From positions 1 through 34,319 of the forward strand of contig CAMMVQ010000013.1 in NCBI GenBank assembly GCA_946500425.1: a stretch of DNA of 34,319 bases. Reading direction: 5' to 3'. This document shows positions 1-7,220 of this stretch, one piece after another (position 1 is the stretch's first letter; every line of letters starts with the position of its first letter). The DNA is from an uncultured Mollicutes bacterium. GTDB lineage: Bacteria; Bacillota_I; Bacilli_A; RF39; UBA660. The position numbers and the translations under genes are program-made. The notes beneath the pieces were generated by a model that was given only the letters and a program-made list of their open reading frames with translations, was not told the origin of the DNA and ran no database searches.

Positions 1-3
1 GGG

Positions 4-46
4 ATCTAATATAGTGATTAATAATAAAAAAATCACATAATTAGAT
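4..46. repeat. Imperfect inverted repeat at the window edge
   Basis: Outer arms ATCTAAT (4-10) and ATTAGAT (40-46) and inner arms GTGATT (14-19) and AATCAC (31-36) pair, separated by an unpaired ATA opposite ATA. It could be the terminator of a gene left of the window or an operator for the small ORF that starts at 59. There is no clear T-run, so the role is open. Confidence 0.4.
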
Positions 47-58
47 TATACGTGACTT

Positions 59-148
59 ATGCGAATTAAATTTGAAATAAAATTTACTTCAAAACTAATC
101 ATCATATTACTTATAATAGTAATCATAATGGTTATTATTTATAAATAA
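59..148 (+). CDS. Possible 29-residue hydrophobic membrane peptide
   Basis: An ATG at 59 opens 29 codons that end at TAA 146-148. The product has a basic start (M-R-I-K-F) and then an uninterrupted Ile/Leu/Val stretch that would make one membrane helix, ending Y-K. No convincing ribosome binding site precedes the ATG, which weakens the call. The ORF runs towards a minus-strand RNA unit (promoter 236-264, terminator 148-184), a convergent layout that resembles Fst/par-type type I toxin-antitoxin loci. No family match is recognised from the sequence. It may be chance, since AT-rich DNA often encodes short Ile/Leu-rich ORFs. Confidence 0.33.
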   Translation: MRIKFEIKFTSKLIIILLIIVIIMVIIYK

Positions 149-184
149 GAAAAACAGAGTTAGTTGTTAAAAACTAGCTCTGTT
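148..184 (-). terminator. Hairpin terminator, best oriented for the minus strand
   Basis: Arms 153-165 and 172-184 pair over 13 positions with one G-U and a 6-nt loop. On the minus strand the stem is followed by TTTTCTT. On the plus strand the tail is TTCTTC, so it may act in both directions less efficiently. Confidence 0.6.
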
Positions 185-230
185 CTTCAAACAAACAATT
201 GGAAAACAACTAGTTAAGTTGTCCTCTCTA
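148..230 (-). ncRNA. Candidate small (antisense) RNA of about 80 nt
   Basis: A good minus-strand promoter (236-264) would start a transcript near 229 that ends at the hairpin 148-184. A second small hairpin can form near its 5' end (ACAACT with AGTTGT). The transcript has no ORF with a plausible start. Its 3' hairpin is complementary to the 3' region of a transcript carrying the 59-148 ORF, as in convergent type I antitoxin RNAs. Function is inferred only from layout. Confidence 0.35.
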
Positions 231-235
231 AATAA

Positions 236-264
236 ATTATATCCAAAAATAAAGAAAATATCAA
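236..264 (-). promoter_or_regulatory. Sigma-A type promoter, minus strand
   Basis: TTGATA (264-259) and TATAAT (241-236) with a 17-bp spacer. It drives the candidate small RNA, since there is no other minus-strand gene nearby. Confidence 0.55.
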
Positions 265-305
265 TAACAATTAATATCATACTTTGTAAAGAAAGATATT
301 ATTTA

Positions 306-334
306 TTGTTAAAAAAAGGTAATTGTATTATAAT
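306..334 (+). promoter_or_regulatory. Promoter of the cdsA-rseP-fmt operon
   Basis: TTGTTA (306-311), 17-bp spacer, TATAAT (329-334). Transcription would start a few bases upstream of the cdsA ribosome binding site. Confidence 0.65.
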
Positions 335-356
335 AAAAATATAAGGATGTGAAAAT

Positions 357-1130
357 ATGAAAAAAAGGGTAATTAGTGCGATTGTGGCGCTTGCTATTTT
401 TATTCCCCTTGTAATTGTTGGTGGAATCTGGTTTAGAATTGCGGCATGTGTTGTTGCAGTACTTGGTATGAAGGAATTTTTGGAACTTCCGGGAAGTAAA
501 AATCGTCCTAAGTACGTTGACGTTGTCTTTTATGCGTTAATTATTTTGCTTACTTTTATTGACGAAAACAGAAACGTTTATTATTTTTTAGGAATGTTAA
601 TACCGATGCTTTTAGTAATTTATTGTAATGATAACAAAAAATATAACGCTGATGATGCATTTAAACTTGTTGGCATGCTTATTTTATTAGGAACTTTTTT
701 CCATGAGTTAGTAGCCATAAGAAATGATGATGTCATGATATTCATATATTTATTTTTAATAACGATATTAACCGATACGTACGCACACTTGGGTGGAACT
801 TTAATTGGAAAGCATAAATTAGCACCTAAAATTTCACCAAATAAGACATGGGAAGGAAGCGTTATAGGTGGTGTTTTTGGAACGCTTTGTGCGGCTACTT
901 TTTATTATGTTGGAATCGACTCAAACGTTAACGTGTTAATGCTTTTAGTAATCACATTATTTTTATCTTGCTTAGGACAGTTAGGAGACTTATTTTTTAG
1001 TGCGGTAAAAAGAAACCATGACATCAAGGATTTTTCAAACATAATGCCAGGACACGGCGGTGTTTTAGACCGGCTAGATAGTATTATTTTTGTTGTCATT
1101 GGATATATTTTATTATCTGGTATTATTTAG
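357..1130 (+). CDS. cdsA: Phosphatidate cytidylyltransferase
   Basis: Makes CDP-diacylglycerol from phosphatidic acid and CTP in the membrane, the branch point of phospholipid synthesis. The 257-residue product is almost entirely hydrophobic helices. Near the C-terminus it carries the CdsA signature: K-x-SPNKTWEG, then D-L-F-F-S-xx-KR, then PGHGGxxDRxDS, the loops that bind Mg-CTP. The start follows AAGGATG at suitable spacing, just after a consensus-like promoter, so this gene opens an operon here. In many Firmicutes cdsA follows uppS; that neighbour is not visible in this window. rseP follows after 8 bp. Confidence 0.95.
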   Translation: MKKRVISAIVALAIFIPLVIVGGIWFRIAACVVAVLGMKEFLELPGSKNRPKYVDVVFYALIILLTFIDENRNVYYFLGMLIPMLLVIYCNDNKKYNADDAFKLVGMLILLGTFFHELVAIRNDDVMIFIYLFLITILTDTYAHLGGTLIGKHKLAPKISPNKTWEGSVIGGVFGTLCAATFYYVGIDSNVNVLMLLVITLFLSCLGQLGDLFFSAVKRNHDIKDFSNIMPGHGGVLDRLDSIIFVVIGYILLSGII

Positions 1131-1138
1131 GAGGAACA

Positions 1139-2182
1139 ATGACTTTAATATATTTTATCTTAATACTTGGAATAATTGTTTTTATACATGAATTAGGCCA
1201 TTTTATCTGGGCTAAAAAGTCAGGGGTATATTGTTATGAGTTTTCACTTGGATTTGGTCCTAAACTTTTTTCGTTCAAAAGAAAAAACGATGAGACTTTG
1301 TATTGTTGGAGATTGATTCCCGTTGGTGGTTACGTTGCCATGGCAGGGGAAGAAGTAGATGATGACACGAACGTTCCAAAGGATAAGAAGATGTATAACA
1401 AACCTTGGAGAAACAAGATAATGATTGTTTTGGCAGGGGTTATAAATAATTTTATCTTAGGTTTCTTAGTTTTGTTTTTGATGGCATTTATTTATGGCTC
1501 TTATACTACCAGACCAGTTATTGGAACGGTAGTTGAAGACTCTTCTAGTGCTAAGGCTGGAATTAACGTTGGTGATAAGATAATTGCTATTAATGGTGAG
1601 AAAACAAGGACGTGGGATGATGTTACCTTAAAATTAACGCTAGCTAATAATGAAAAAACACAAGTTTTTACCGTTGAAACGGAAGAAGGGAAAACTAAAG
1701 AGGTTAAAGTAAAGCCAGAAAAAATAACTGATGAAGATGGAAACGTAAGCTATTCGTATGGTATTGCACTAGATTCAACAAGACATCATGGTTTTGTTAA
1801 CGCCATAAAATACGGAGTATCTAAGTTTGGATCAACCTTTAACTCGATGATTGTTACCATAAAAGCGTTAGTTACTGGTGAGGTAGGTTTAAACGCACTG
1901 TCAGGTCCGGTTGGTATATATTCGATTGTTGGAGAGCAAAGTAAGGCAGGACTGCAGGGCTTAATGTATTTATTGGCATATTTATCCATTAACGTTGGAT
2001 TCATTAACTTAATTCCTTTTCCGGCTTTTGATGGTTACCGTGCCCTTATCTTGGTGATTGAAAAGATAAGAGGAAAAAAGGTTAATGAACGAGTGGATGC
2101 AATCGTAAATCAAATTGGTTTATTCCTGCTTTTTGCACTAATGATTTATATAACAATAAAAGACGTTCTAAGACTTTTTTAG
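1139..2182 (+). CDS. rseP: Site-2 intramembrane metalloprotease RseP/RasP
   Basis: Zinc protease that cleaves membrane proteins within the bilayer; in Bacilli (RasP) it acts on anti-sigma factors and leftover signal peptides. Visible features are H17-E18-x-x-H21 in the first membrane helix, a PDZ domain in the middle (about residues 125-190, with S-S-A-K-A-G-I and G-D-K-I-I-A-I-N-G), and the C-terminal NLIPFPAFDG motif that gives the third zinc ligand. Length 347 is normal for a one-PDZ member. The ribosome binding site AGGAGG overlaps the end of cdsA, so the pair is probably translationally coupled. Confidence 0.94.
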   Translation: MTLIYFILILGIIVFIHELGHFIWAKKSGVYCYEFSLGFGPKLFSFKRKNDETLYCWRLIPVGGYVAMAGEEVDDDTNVPKDKKMYNKPWRNKIMIVLAGVINNFILGFLVLFLMAFIYGSYTTRPVIGTVVEDSSSAKAGINVGDKIIAINGEKTRTWDDVTLKLTLANNEKTQVFTVETEEGKTKEVKVKPEKITDEDGNVSYSYGIALDSTRHHGFVNAIKYGVSKFGSTFNSMIVTIKALVTGEVGLNALSGPVGIYSIVGEQSKAGLQGLMYLLAYLSINVGFINLIPFPAFDGYRALILVIEKIRGKKVNERVDAIVNQIGLFLLFALMIYITIKDVLRLF

Positions 2183-2210
2183 GACTTTTTTTAAAATATA
2201 GGAGGTTTAC

Positions 2211-3146
2211 ATGAAGGATTTAAAAGTTATTTTTATGGGAACGCCAGAATTTTGTGTTCCGATACTACGTTTTATAATTGAAAATTATAGCTGTCTAGCG
2301 GTCGTAACACAGCCTGACAAAGAAGTCGGAAGAAAGCATGAAATAGTGTATTCACCGGTAAAAAAAGAAGCATTAAGGCATGAAATTAAGGTTTTACAAC
2401 CAAATAAAATAAAAGAAGAATACGATGACATATTAGCACTAAATCCGGATATTATAATAACTTGTGCTTACGGTCAAATAATTCCTGAGGTGATTTTAAA
2501 CGCCCCTAAGTACGGATGTATAAACGTTCACGCATCTTTACTTCCAGAATTAAGAGGGGGAGCACCCATTCATAAAGCGATAATTTACGGTTTAAAAAAA
2601 ACCGGAATAACAATTATGTACATGGATAAGGGAATGGATACTGGTGATATGATATCAAAGGTTTCTGTACCAATAGAAGATAATGATACCGCGGAAAGTT
2701 TGCATGATAAGCTAATGAACGTATCAGTGCCATTATTAGAAAAAACAATACCAGAAATAGTTAAAGGTACCAACAAAAGAGAAAAACAAGATAATTCAAA
2801 AGCAACTTATGCCTATAACGTTTCAAGAGAGGAAGAACACGTTGATTTCAATAAAAATAGTAAAGAAATATATAACCAAATAAGAGGTCTTAACTCGTGG
2901 CCTGGAGCATATGCGGTGCTAGAGGAAAATAACGTTAAAATTTGGAGCTCAAAAATCAATGATAAAGTTTATGACGCTAAGCCTGGAACCATAATATCAG
3001 TTACTAAAGAAGGAATAGAAGTTGCAACTAAAGATGGTAGTATTTTGATTACTGAGCTACAAATGCCTGGTAAAAGGAAAGTGCTTGTTAGGGAATTTAT
3101 TAATGGAATTAAGAAGGAAGATTTCGTTGGAAAGGTGTTTTGTTAA
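2211..3146 (+). CDS. fmt: Methionyl-tRNA formyltransferase
   Basis: Formylates Met-tRNAfMet with 10-formyl-THF for translation start. The N-terminal Rossmann-like domain begins with V-I-F-M-G-T-P-E-F, continues with VTQPDK, and carries the formyltransferase signature HASLLPELRGGAPI around residues 109-122, including the catalytic Asn/His/Asp region (MDKGMDTGDM follows). The C-terminal OB-like tRNA-binding domain covers about residues 205-311. Length 311 is typical. AGGAGG precedes the ATG. The initiator tRNA it modifies is also in the window (31700-31776). The stop overlaps the start of the next gene. Confidence 0.95.
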   Translation: MKDLKVIFMGTPEFCVPILRFIIENYSCLAVVTQPDKEVGRKHEIVYSPVKKEALRHEIKVLQPNKIKEEYDDILALNPDIIITCAYGQIIPEVILNAPKYGCINVHASLLPELRGGAPIHKAIIYGLKKTGITIMYMDKGMDTGDMISKVSVPIEDNDTAESLHDKLMNVSVPLLEKTIPEIVKGTNKREKQDNSKATYAYNVSREEEHVDFNKNSKEIYNQIRGLNSWPGAYAVLEENNVKIWSSKINDKVYDAKPGTIISVTKEGIEVATKDGSILITELQMPGKRKVLVREFINGIKKEDFVGKVFC

Positions 3147-3661
3147 TGCAAGACGTAATATATGATTTTGAATTAAACTATTATTATGCTAAAGAGTATT
3201 TTAAAGCTCACGGAAACTGTTTAATCCCAAAAAGTTATAAAGTGCTTTTAAATGGAAAATACGTCAAAGTAGGTAAATGGTGTGTTTACATAAGAAAACT
3301 TCATGAAGAGGGACGACTTTCTTTGGACCAGATAAATTTATTAAAAGAAATTAACTTCGTGTTTAAAGCAGAAGAGTTTTTAGATAATTACGTTAGTGAA
3401 AAATGGATGAGAAAGTATAACTTTGCTAAAAAATATCACGATGAGCATGGTAACTTACTTATTCCAATAGATTATGTGGTAGTAGACGAACATAAAAACG
3501 TCATTAAATTAGGTGCTTGGCTTGAAAAATGTAGAAAAGATTATTTAGAAGGAGAACTTAATAAGGTTCAAATTAGTCTTTTAAATGGTATTGATATGCG
3601 GTGGGAAACGGTTCACTATGAGGATGATGCTAAAAGTGATATGAAAAACGTTAAAATTTAA
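3146..3661 (+). CDS. Stand-alone helicase-associated (HA) domain protein
   Basis: Two copies of an approximately 70-residue module, at about residues 5-75 and 86-155. Each has an aromatic-rich start (YYYAKEYFKAHG, then YNFAKKYHDEHG), N-x-L-I-P, then a G-K-W or G-A-W motif and an R-K-xx-x-E-G-xL-x-xx-Q-xx-L-L end. This is the pattern of the HA domain usually appended to SNF2/DEAD helicases, where it is thought to bind nucleic acid. No helicase part is present. The ATG at 3146 overlaps the fmt stop (TAATG) and lies behind GGAAAGGTG; a TTG two codons earlier is possible but less likely. The job is unknown. It is the last gene of the cdsA operon, whose terminator is interrupted by the IS element. 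Confidence 0.75.
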   Translation: MQDVIYDFELNYYYAKEYFKAHGNCLIPKSYKVLLNGKYVKVGKWCVYIRKLHEEGRLSLDQINLLKEINFVFKAEEFLDNYVSEKWMRKYNFAKKYHDEHGNLLIPIDYVVVDEHKNVIKLGAWLEKCRKDYLEGELNKVQISLLNGIDMRWETVHYEDDAKSDMKNVKI

Positions 3662-3743
3662 TTTATCGTCAAGGAACATTATATAATAAAAAATAACTAG
3701 AATTGAACTGAACCCCAAAAGTTGGACAGTTTATAAATAGTTT

Positions 3744-4688
3744 CTAATTAGAGGATTGTAGCCTGTAATTTACAGGAGACAGTCCTTTTAATTTTACTTT
3801 AATTCTATCATAATTATAATAATTAATATAGTCATCTATTGCTAGGATTAACTCATCTATATTTTTATATTTGTCTTCTTGGTCGTAAAACATTTCAGTT
3901 TTAAGAAGCCCAAAGAAATTTTCCATCATTCCATTATCCATACTATTTCCTTTTCTTGACATACTTTGTTTTATGCCTTTATTCTTTAATCTTTGTTGGT
4001 AAGATTGGTGTTGGTATTGCCATCCTTGATCTGAATGAAATATTAATCCTTCTAAATTTCTGTCATTAAATGCTTTATTAAGCATATCATTTATTTGTTC
4101 TAAATTAGGAGATTTAGAAGTATTATAGGATATTATTTCTCCATTAAATCCATCTAATATTGGTGATAAATATATCTTTTCTCCACGTAGATTAAATTCA
4201 GTTACATCCGTATACCATTTTTTGTTAGGTTTGTCTGCATTAAAATCTCGTTCAATTAAATTATCTGCGATTTTACCAACAGTTCCTTTATATGATGAAT
4301 ATTTTCTTTTATTTCTTTTCAATGGCTTTAAACCTAGTTTAAGCATTATTCTATAAACTTTCTTATGGTTAACGTTATATCCTTGATTTCTAAGTTCTAA
4401 TGTAATTCTACGATAACCATATCTTTCTTTATTATTAATAAATATTTCTTTTATTTTTTCTAATATTTCTTTATTTTTCTCATCTTTATCTGTTTTAGAT
4501 AAGGTATAATAATATACTGATTTAGCTAAACCTGATACTTGTAGAAGAATCATTAATGGGTATGTTAGCCGAAGTTCACTTACAACATTTACTTTTTCTT
4601 CTGTTGTTGATTCTTCCTTGCTTGAACAACGGCTCTCAATTTTTTTGAGTATTCTAGCTACGCTTTTAAATATAGGTTTTCTTTTTTT
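3744..4688 (-). CDS. IS3-family transposase OrfB (DDE integrase), made by -1 frameshifting
   Basis: Catalytic part of the transposase. It begins with an HTH-like IS3 OrfB region (Y-P-L-M-I-L-L-Q-V-S-G-L-A-K-S-V-Y-Y-Y), then the N-terminal integrase helices (KNKERYGYRRITLELR), then the rve domain with D in WYTDVTEF, D in FHSDQGWQ and E in DNGMMENFFG; 35 residues separate the last D and E, as expected. The frame is open back to the slippage site and lies -1 relative to orfA, so the product is probably the fused OrfAB. An internal ATG at 4553 could give OrfB alone, but it would lack the linker. Confidence 0.9.
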   Translation of the reverse strand, partial: KKRKPIFKSVARILKKIESRCSSKEESTTEEKVNVVSELRLTYPLMILLQVSGLAKSVYYYTLSKTDKDEKNKEILEKIKEIFINNKERYGYRRITLELRNQGYNVNHKKVYRIMLKLGLKPLKRNKRKYSSYKGTVGKIADNLIERDFNADKPNKKWYTDVTEFNLRGEKIYLSPILDGFNGEIISYNTSKSPNLEQINDMLNKAFNDRNLEGLIFHSDQGWQYQHQSYQQRLKNKGIKQSMSRKGNSMDNGMMENFFGLLKTEMFYDQEDKYKNIDELILAIDDYINYYNYDRIKVKLKGLSPVNYRLQSSN

Positions 4689-5098
4689 AATCTTTCATTT
4701 TCTTCTTCAATTGTTTCACTCTTTTTAGGTTTATCTTTTTTATTCATAGTCGGACTCCTTCCACGTTTTCGTTCAACTATATTATAACCCATATCATTAT
4801 ATTTTTTAATCCAATTTTGAAGCATACCTTGACTTAATAAACCTTCATCTATAGCCACAGAACAAGCAGATTCATTGTTTATTAAAACTCTATTAATAAT
4901 TCGTTCTTTCTCCTCTGAAGAAAAACTTCTATTTTTATTTGTTCGTAAAATATCATATCCATGCTTATCTATTAATCTAATTAAATATTTTATTACATCT
5001 TTTCTAACATTGTATTTTTTAGAAATATTAACAGCACTATTGCCTTGTTTTCTTTCATCATAGATATTTATTTTATCTTCATAACTTAATTTTGACAT
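4658..5098 (-). CDS. IS3-family OrfA (HTH DNA-binding) with slippage site
   Basis: 146 residues. Two helix-turn-helix regions are visible: residues about 4-45 (Y-E-D-K-I-N-I-Y-D-E-R-K-Q-G-N-S-A-xx-I-S-K-K-Y) and about 58-100 (FSSEEKERII to MLQNWIKKY), followed by a leucine-rich coiled coil (E-E-N-E-R-L-K-K-E-N-L-Y-L-K-A). It binds the IS ends. In frame TTA AAA AAA GAA at 4690-4679, seven A residues then G allow a -1 shift into orfB, the usual IS150-type control of transposase amount. The start is behind GAGG on the minus strand, close to the right inverted repeat. Confidence 0.88.
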   Translation of the reverse strand: MSKLSYEDKINIYDERKQGNSAVNISKKYNVRKDVIKYLIRLIDKHGYDILRTNKNRSFSSEEKERIINRVLINNESACSVAIDEGLLSQGMLQNWIKKYNDMGYNIVERKRGRSPTMNKKDKPKKSETIEEENERLKKENLYLKA

Positions 5099-5153
5099 AT
5101 AAAAACCTCGTTTCTATTTTGTCCAAGAAACGGGGTTCATATCAAATACTTAA

Positions 5154-5318
5154 CTAGTTATTTTTTTCTTTAAAACTATCACAAATTGTTTCTTTTTTAC
5201 GAGCACAATCAGGTTCGCAGTTGCAACTTACTTTAATTTCTTTTAAAGTGCAGCAGTTTTCGTTTGAATCGTTATACTCGCAAGACTCTACGTCGCATTT
5301 TATGCTGTTATTTTTCAT
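5154..5318 (-). CDS. DUF1540-type cysteine-rich small protein
   Basis: 54 residues with eight cysteines. It begins M-K-N-N-S-I-K-C-D-V-E-S-C-E-Y-N-D, continues with C-C-T-L-K-E-I-K-V, and ends with T-I-C-D-S-F. This matches the pattern of small DUF1540 proteins of Firmicutes (KC-x-V-x-x-C-x-Y-N ... C-x-A-x-x-I-x-V ... T-x-C-x-S-F), which probably bind metal; function unknown. AAAGGAA precedes the ATG. The stop codon TAG lies in the arm of the terminator hairpin whose loop took the IS, so the gene is intact but has lost its native terminator. It is divergent from rlmN. Confidence 0.7.
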   Translation of the reverse strand: MKNNSIKCDVESCEYNDSNENCCTLKEIKVSCNCEPDCARKKETICDSFKEKNN

Positions 5319-5411
5319 TTTATCAATTCCTTTCCTTATTATTTTTGCTAGTTTTTATAAATTTATTACCATAAATTATTTGGTTTACTTTTATTTGTTT
5401 ATTTTTTAAGG

Positions 5412-5417
5412 TATAAT
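5412..5417 (+). promoter_or_regulatory. -10 element of the rlmN operon
   Basis: TATAAT 24 bp before the rlmN start. The matching -35 is weak (T-rich, TTTTAT at 17 bp). The 5319-5440 gap is otherwise AT-rich and holds the divergent upstream regions of the DUF1540 gene and rlmN. Confidence 0.5.
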
Positions 5418-5440
5418 TATACTTAGATGAGGAGTTACTT

Positions 5441-6472
5441 ATGAAAAGTATTTATGATTTTTCTTTAAAAGAATTACAAAGCTATTTTGAATCGATTGGC
5501 GAAACTAAGTTTAGGGCAGGTCAAGTTTTTGACTGGCTATACGTAAAAAGAGTAAATAGTTTTGATGAGATGACTAATTTAAAGAAAGACTTAATAAAAT
5601 ATCTTAAAGAAAATTTTAGTTTTAAACGATTAGAAATGCTAAAAGTACAAAAAGATACTGACGTTAGAAAATACTTATTTAAACTATGGGATGGAAATAA
5701 AATCGAAGCCGTTTTGATGAAACATGATTACGGTAATAGTATCTGTGTTTCATCTCAGGTTGGATGTAACATGGGGTGTAAGTTTTGTGAGAGTGGCAGG
5801 CTAAAAAAAGTGAGAAACTTAGAAGCGTATGAGCTTGTTTTACAGCTTCTTATGGTTGAAGAAGACTTGAAAATGCGAATAAGTCACGTTGTTTTAATGG
5901 GAATTGGTGAACCGTTTGATAATTACGATAACGTTATGCGTTTTATAAGAATCATTAATGATCCAAAAGGAATTGACGTTGGAATAAGACACATTACGGT
6001 ATCAACTTGTGGCATAGTACCTAAGATAAAAGCGTTTGCTAATGAAAAAACCGGAGTTAACTTAGCGATTAGTCTTCATGCTCCAAACGATGAATTAAGA
6101 AGTAAAATAATGCCCATTAATAAGGTTTACAAAATAAAAGACATCATGAATGTTTTAAATGAGTACATCCAAAAAACAAACCGGAGAGTTACGTTTGAAT
6201 ACGTTTTACTAAAAGGGGTAAATGATTCTAAGGAATGTGCCGATGAGCTTTGTAAATTACTTAAGGGCATGAACTGTTATGTTAATTTAATTCCCTATAA
6301 TGAAACAAGTCATTTGGAGTATAAAACAAGTAGTAGAGTGACAATTATGGAATTTTATGATATATTAAAGAAGAATAAGATAAACGTAACGATAAGAAAA
6401 GAATTCGGAGCGAAAGTTTCCGCGGCTTGTGGTCAGTTACGAAGTGAACATACAATTGAAAGTGAGCGATAA
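5441..6472 (+). CDS. rlmN: Dual-specificity 23S rRNA/tRNA methyltransferase RlmN
   Basis: Radical-SAM enzyme that makes 2-methyladenosine at A2503 of 23S rRNA and A37 of some tRNAs. The Fe-S cluster motif is C109-x3-C113-x2-C116 (V-G-C-N-M-G-C-K-F-C-E-S-G). The N-terminal HhH-like region binds RNA. Near the C-terminus AACGQL carries the methyl-carrying cysteine (A-A-C-G-Q-L-R). GIGEPFDNYDN is the SAM-contact segment. Length 343 is normal. GAGGAG precedes the ATG. It heads a cluster with prpC, prkC, rsgA and rpe, as in many Bacilli and Clostridia. Confidence 0.95.
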   Translation: MKSIYDFSLKELQSYFESIGETKFRAGQVFDWLYVKRVNSFDEMTNLKKDLIKYLKENFSFKRLEMLKVQKDTDVRKYLFKLWDGNKIEAVLMKHDYGNSICVSSQVGCNMGCKFCESGRLKKVRNLEAYELVLQLLMVEEDLKMRISHVVLMGIGEPFDNYDNVMRFIRIINDPKGIDVGIRHITVSTCGIVPKIKAFANEKTGVNLAISLHAPNDELRSKIMPINKVYKIKDIMNVLNEYIQKTNRRVTFEYVLLKGVNDSKECADELCKLLKGMNCYVNLIPYNETSHLEYKTSSRVTIMEFYDILKKNKINVTIRKEFGAKVSAACGQLRSEHTIESER

Positions 6473-6473
6473 C

Positions 6474-7220
6474 ATGAATTCATATTATTTAACTGATACT
6501 GGAAAAGTAAGAACGCATAATGAAGATTCAGTAATGATTGTTAAAAACTTATCTGGTGAATATCTAATGGTTGTGGCGGACGGTATGGGAGGTCATAAAG
6601 CGGGTGAAGTTGCCTCATCAATCGTTGTTAAAGGCCTTACTGGTGAGTTTAAGGACATGCAAGAGGTAGGAGAAAAGCAAGAGGCCGTTAATTGGATAAG
6701 AGAAACCATAAGTAAACTCAATGACTCAATTTTTAAATACACCGATGAATTTCCGGAAAGTAAAGGGATGGGAACAACGGTTGTTTTGGCAATTATAACC
6801 AAAGATTACATTTTATTTGGAAACGTTGGAGATTCCTCAGGATTCGTAATGAAAAAAGGAAAATTATACAAAGTAACAAAGGATCATACCCTTGTAAACC
6901 TTTTGGTTGAAACTGGAGAACTTACTGCTGAAGAAGCACAAAACCATCCTAGAAAAAACGTTTTAATGAGAGCACTTGGGGCTAATAACCCGATTGACGT
7001 TGATATTTTTGACGTGGTTGACATGGATTATGATGCTATTTTGCTTTGTAGTGACGGATTAACTAACATGTTATCTAATGACCAAATAGAAAAAGTATTA
7101 GTTAGTGACCTATCGATGGAAGAGAAAGTTGTTAAACTTATTAAAAAGAGTAATTTAAGGGGCGGAACGGACAACGTATCAATCGCCTACCTACAAAAGG
7201 AAAGTGGTGAAATTAAATGA
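6474..7220 (+). CDS. prpC: PP2C-type protein phosphatase PrpC/Stp
   Basis: Metal-dependent Ser/Thr phosphatase that opposes the PASTA kinase encoded next. Motifs from the N-terminus are V-R-T-H-N-E-D-S, VADGMGGHKAGEVAS, GTT-x-V, F-G-N-V-G-D-S, T-K-D-H-T-L, LLCSDGLTNML and GGTDNVS, giving all the aspartates that bind the two Mn/Mg ions. The start at 6474 is one base past the rlmN stop. The frame is open further upstream into rlmN, but those residues do not fit the family. 248 residues is typical. The stop overlaps the prkC start (ATGA). Confidence 0.93.
   Translation: MNSYYLTDTGKVRTHNEDSVMIVKNLSGEYLMVVADGMGGHKAGEVASSIVVKGLTGEFKDMQEVGEKQEAVNWIRETISKLNDSIFKYTDEFPESKGMGTTVVLAIITKDYILFGNVGDSSGFVMKKGKLYKVTKDHTLVNLLVETGELTAEEAQNHPRKNVLMRALGANNPIDVDIFDVVDMDYDAILLCSDGLTNMLSNDQIEKVLVSDLSMEEKVVKLIKKSNLRGGTDNVSIAYLQKESGEIK

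Larger units (their letters stand above)
3704..5144 (-). mobile_element. IS3-family (IS150-like) insertion sequence, apparently complete
   Basis: 1441 bp flanked by AAT at 3701-3703 and 5145-5147, a 3-bp target duplication. The ends are TG...CA as in the IS3 family. Left end TGAACTGAACCCC, then TTGGACA; right end, read inward, TGATATGAACCCC, then TTGGACA, giving imperfect terminal inverted repeats of about 25 bp. It holds orfA and orfB on the minus strand with an A7G slippage site. Both reading frames and both ends are intact, so the copy may be active and recent. It sits in the loop of a terminator hairpin. Confidence 0.9.
3688..5166. terminator. Bidirectional terminator split by the IS element
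   Basis: A 13-nt arm at 3688-3700 (AAAAAATAACTAG) is the exact reverse complement of 5154-5166 (CTAGTTATTTTTT). Removing the IS (3704-5144) and one copy of the AAT target duplication restores a 13-bp hairpin with a 9-nt loop and A/T tails on both sides. It lies between two convergent genes and includes the stop codon of the DUF1540 gene. With 1.4 kb inserted in the loop it can no longer work normally. Confidence 0.7.

Noticed and set aside
3709-5139. Shorter IS boundaries at TGAACCCC / GGGGTTCA
   Set aside because: These inner ends give no target duplication. Moving out to TGAACTG...TATCA gives TG/CA ends and an AAT duplication on both sides.
6429-6473. Upstream start for the PP2C phosphatase inside rlmN
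   Set aside because: The added residues do not fit the family, and the ATG at 6474 directly after the rlmN stop suits translational coupling.
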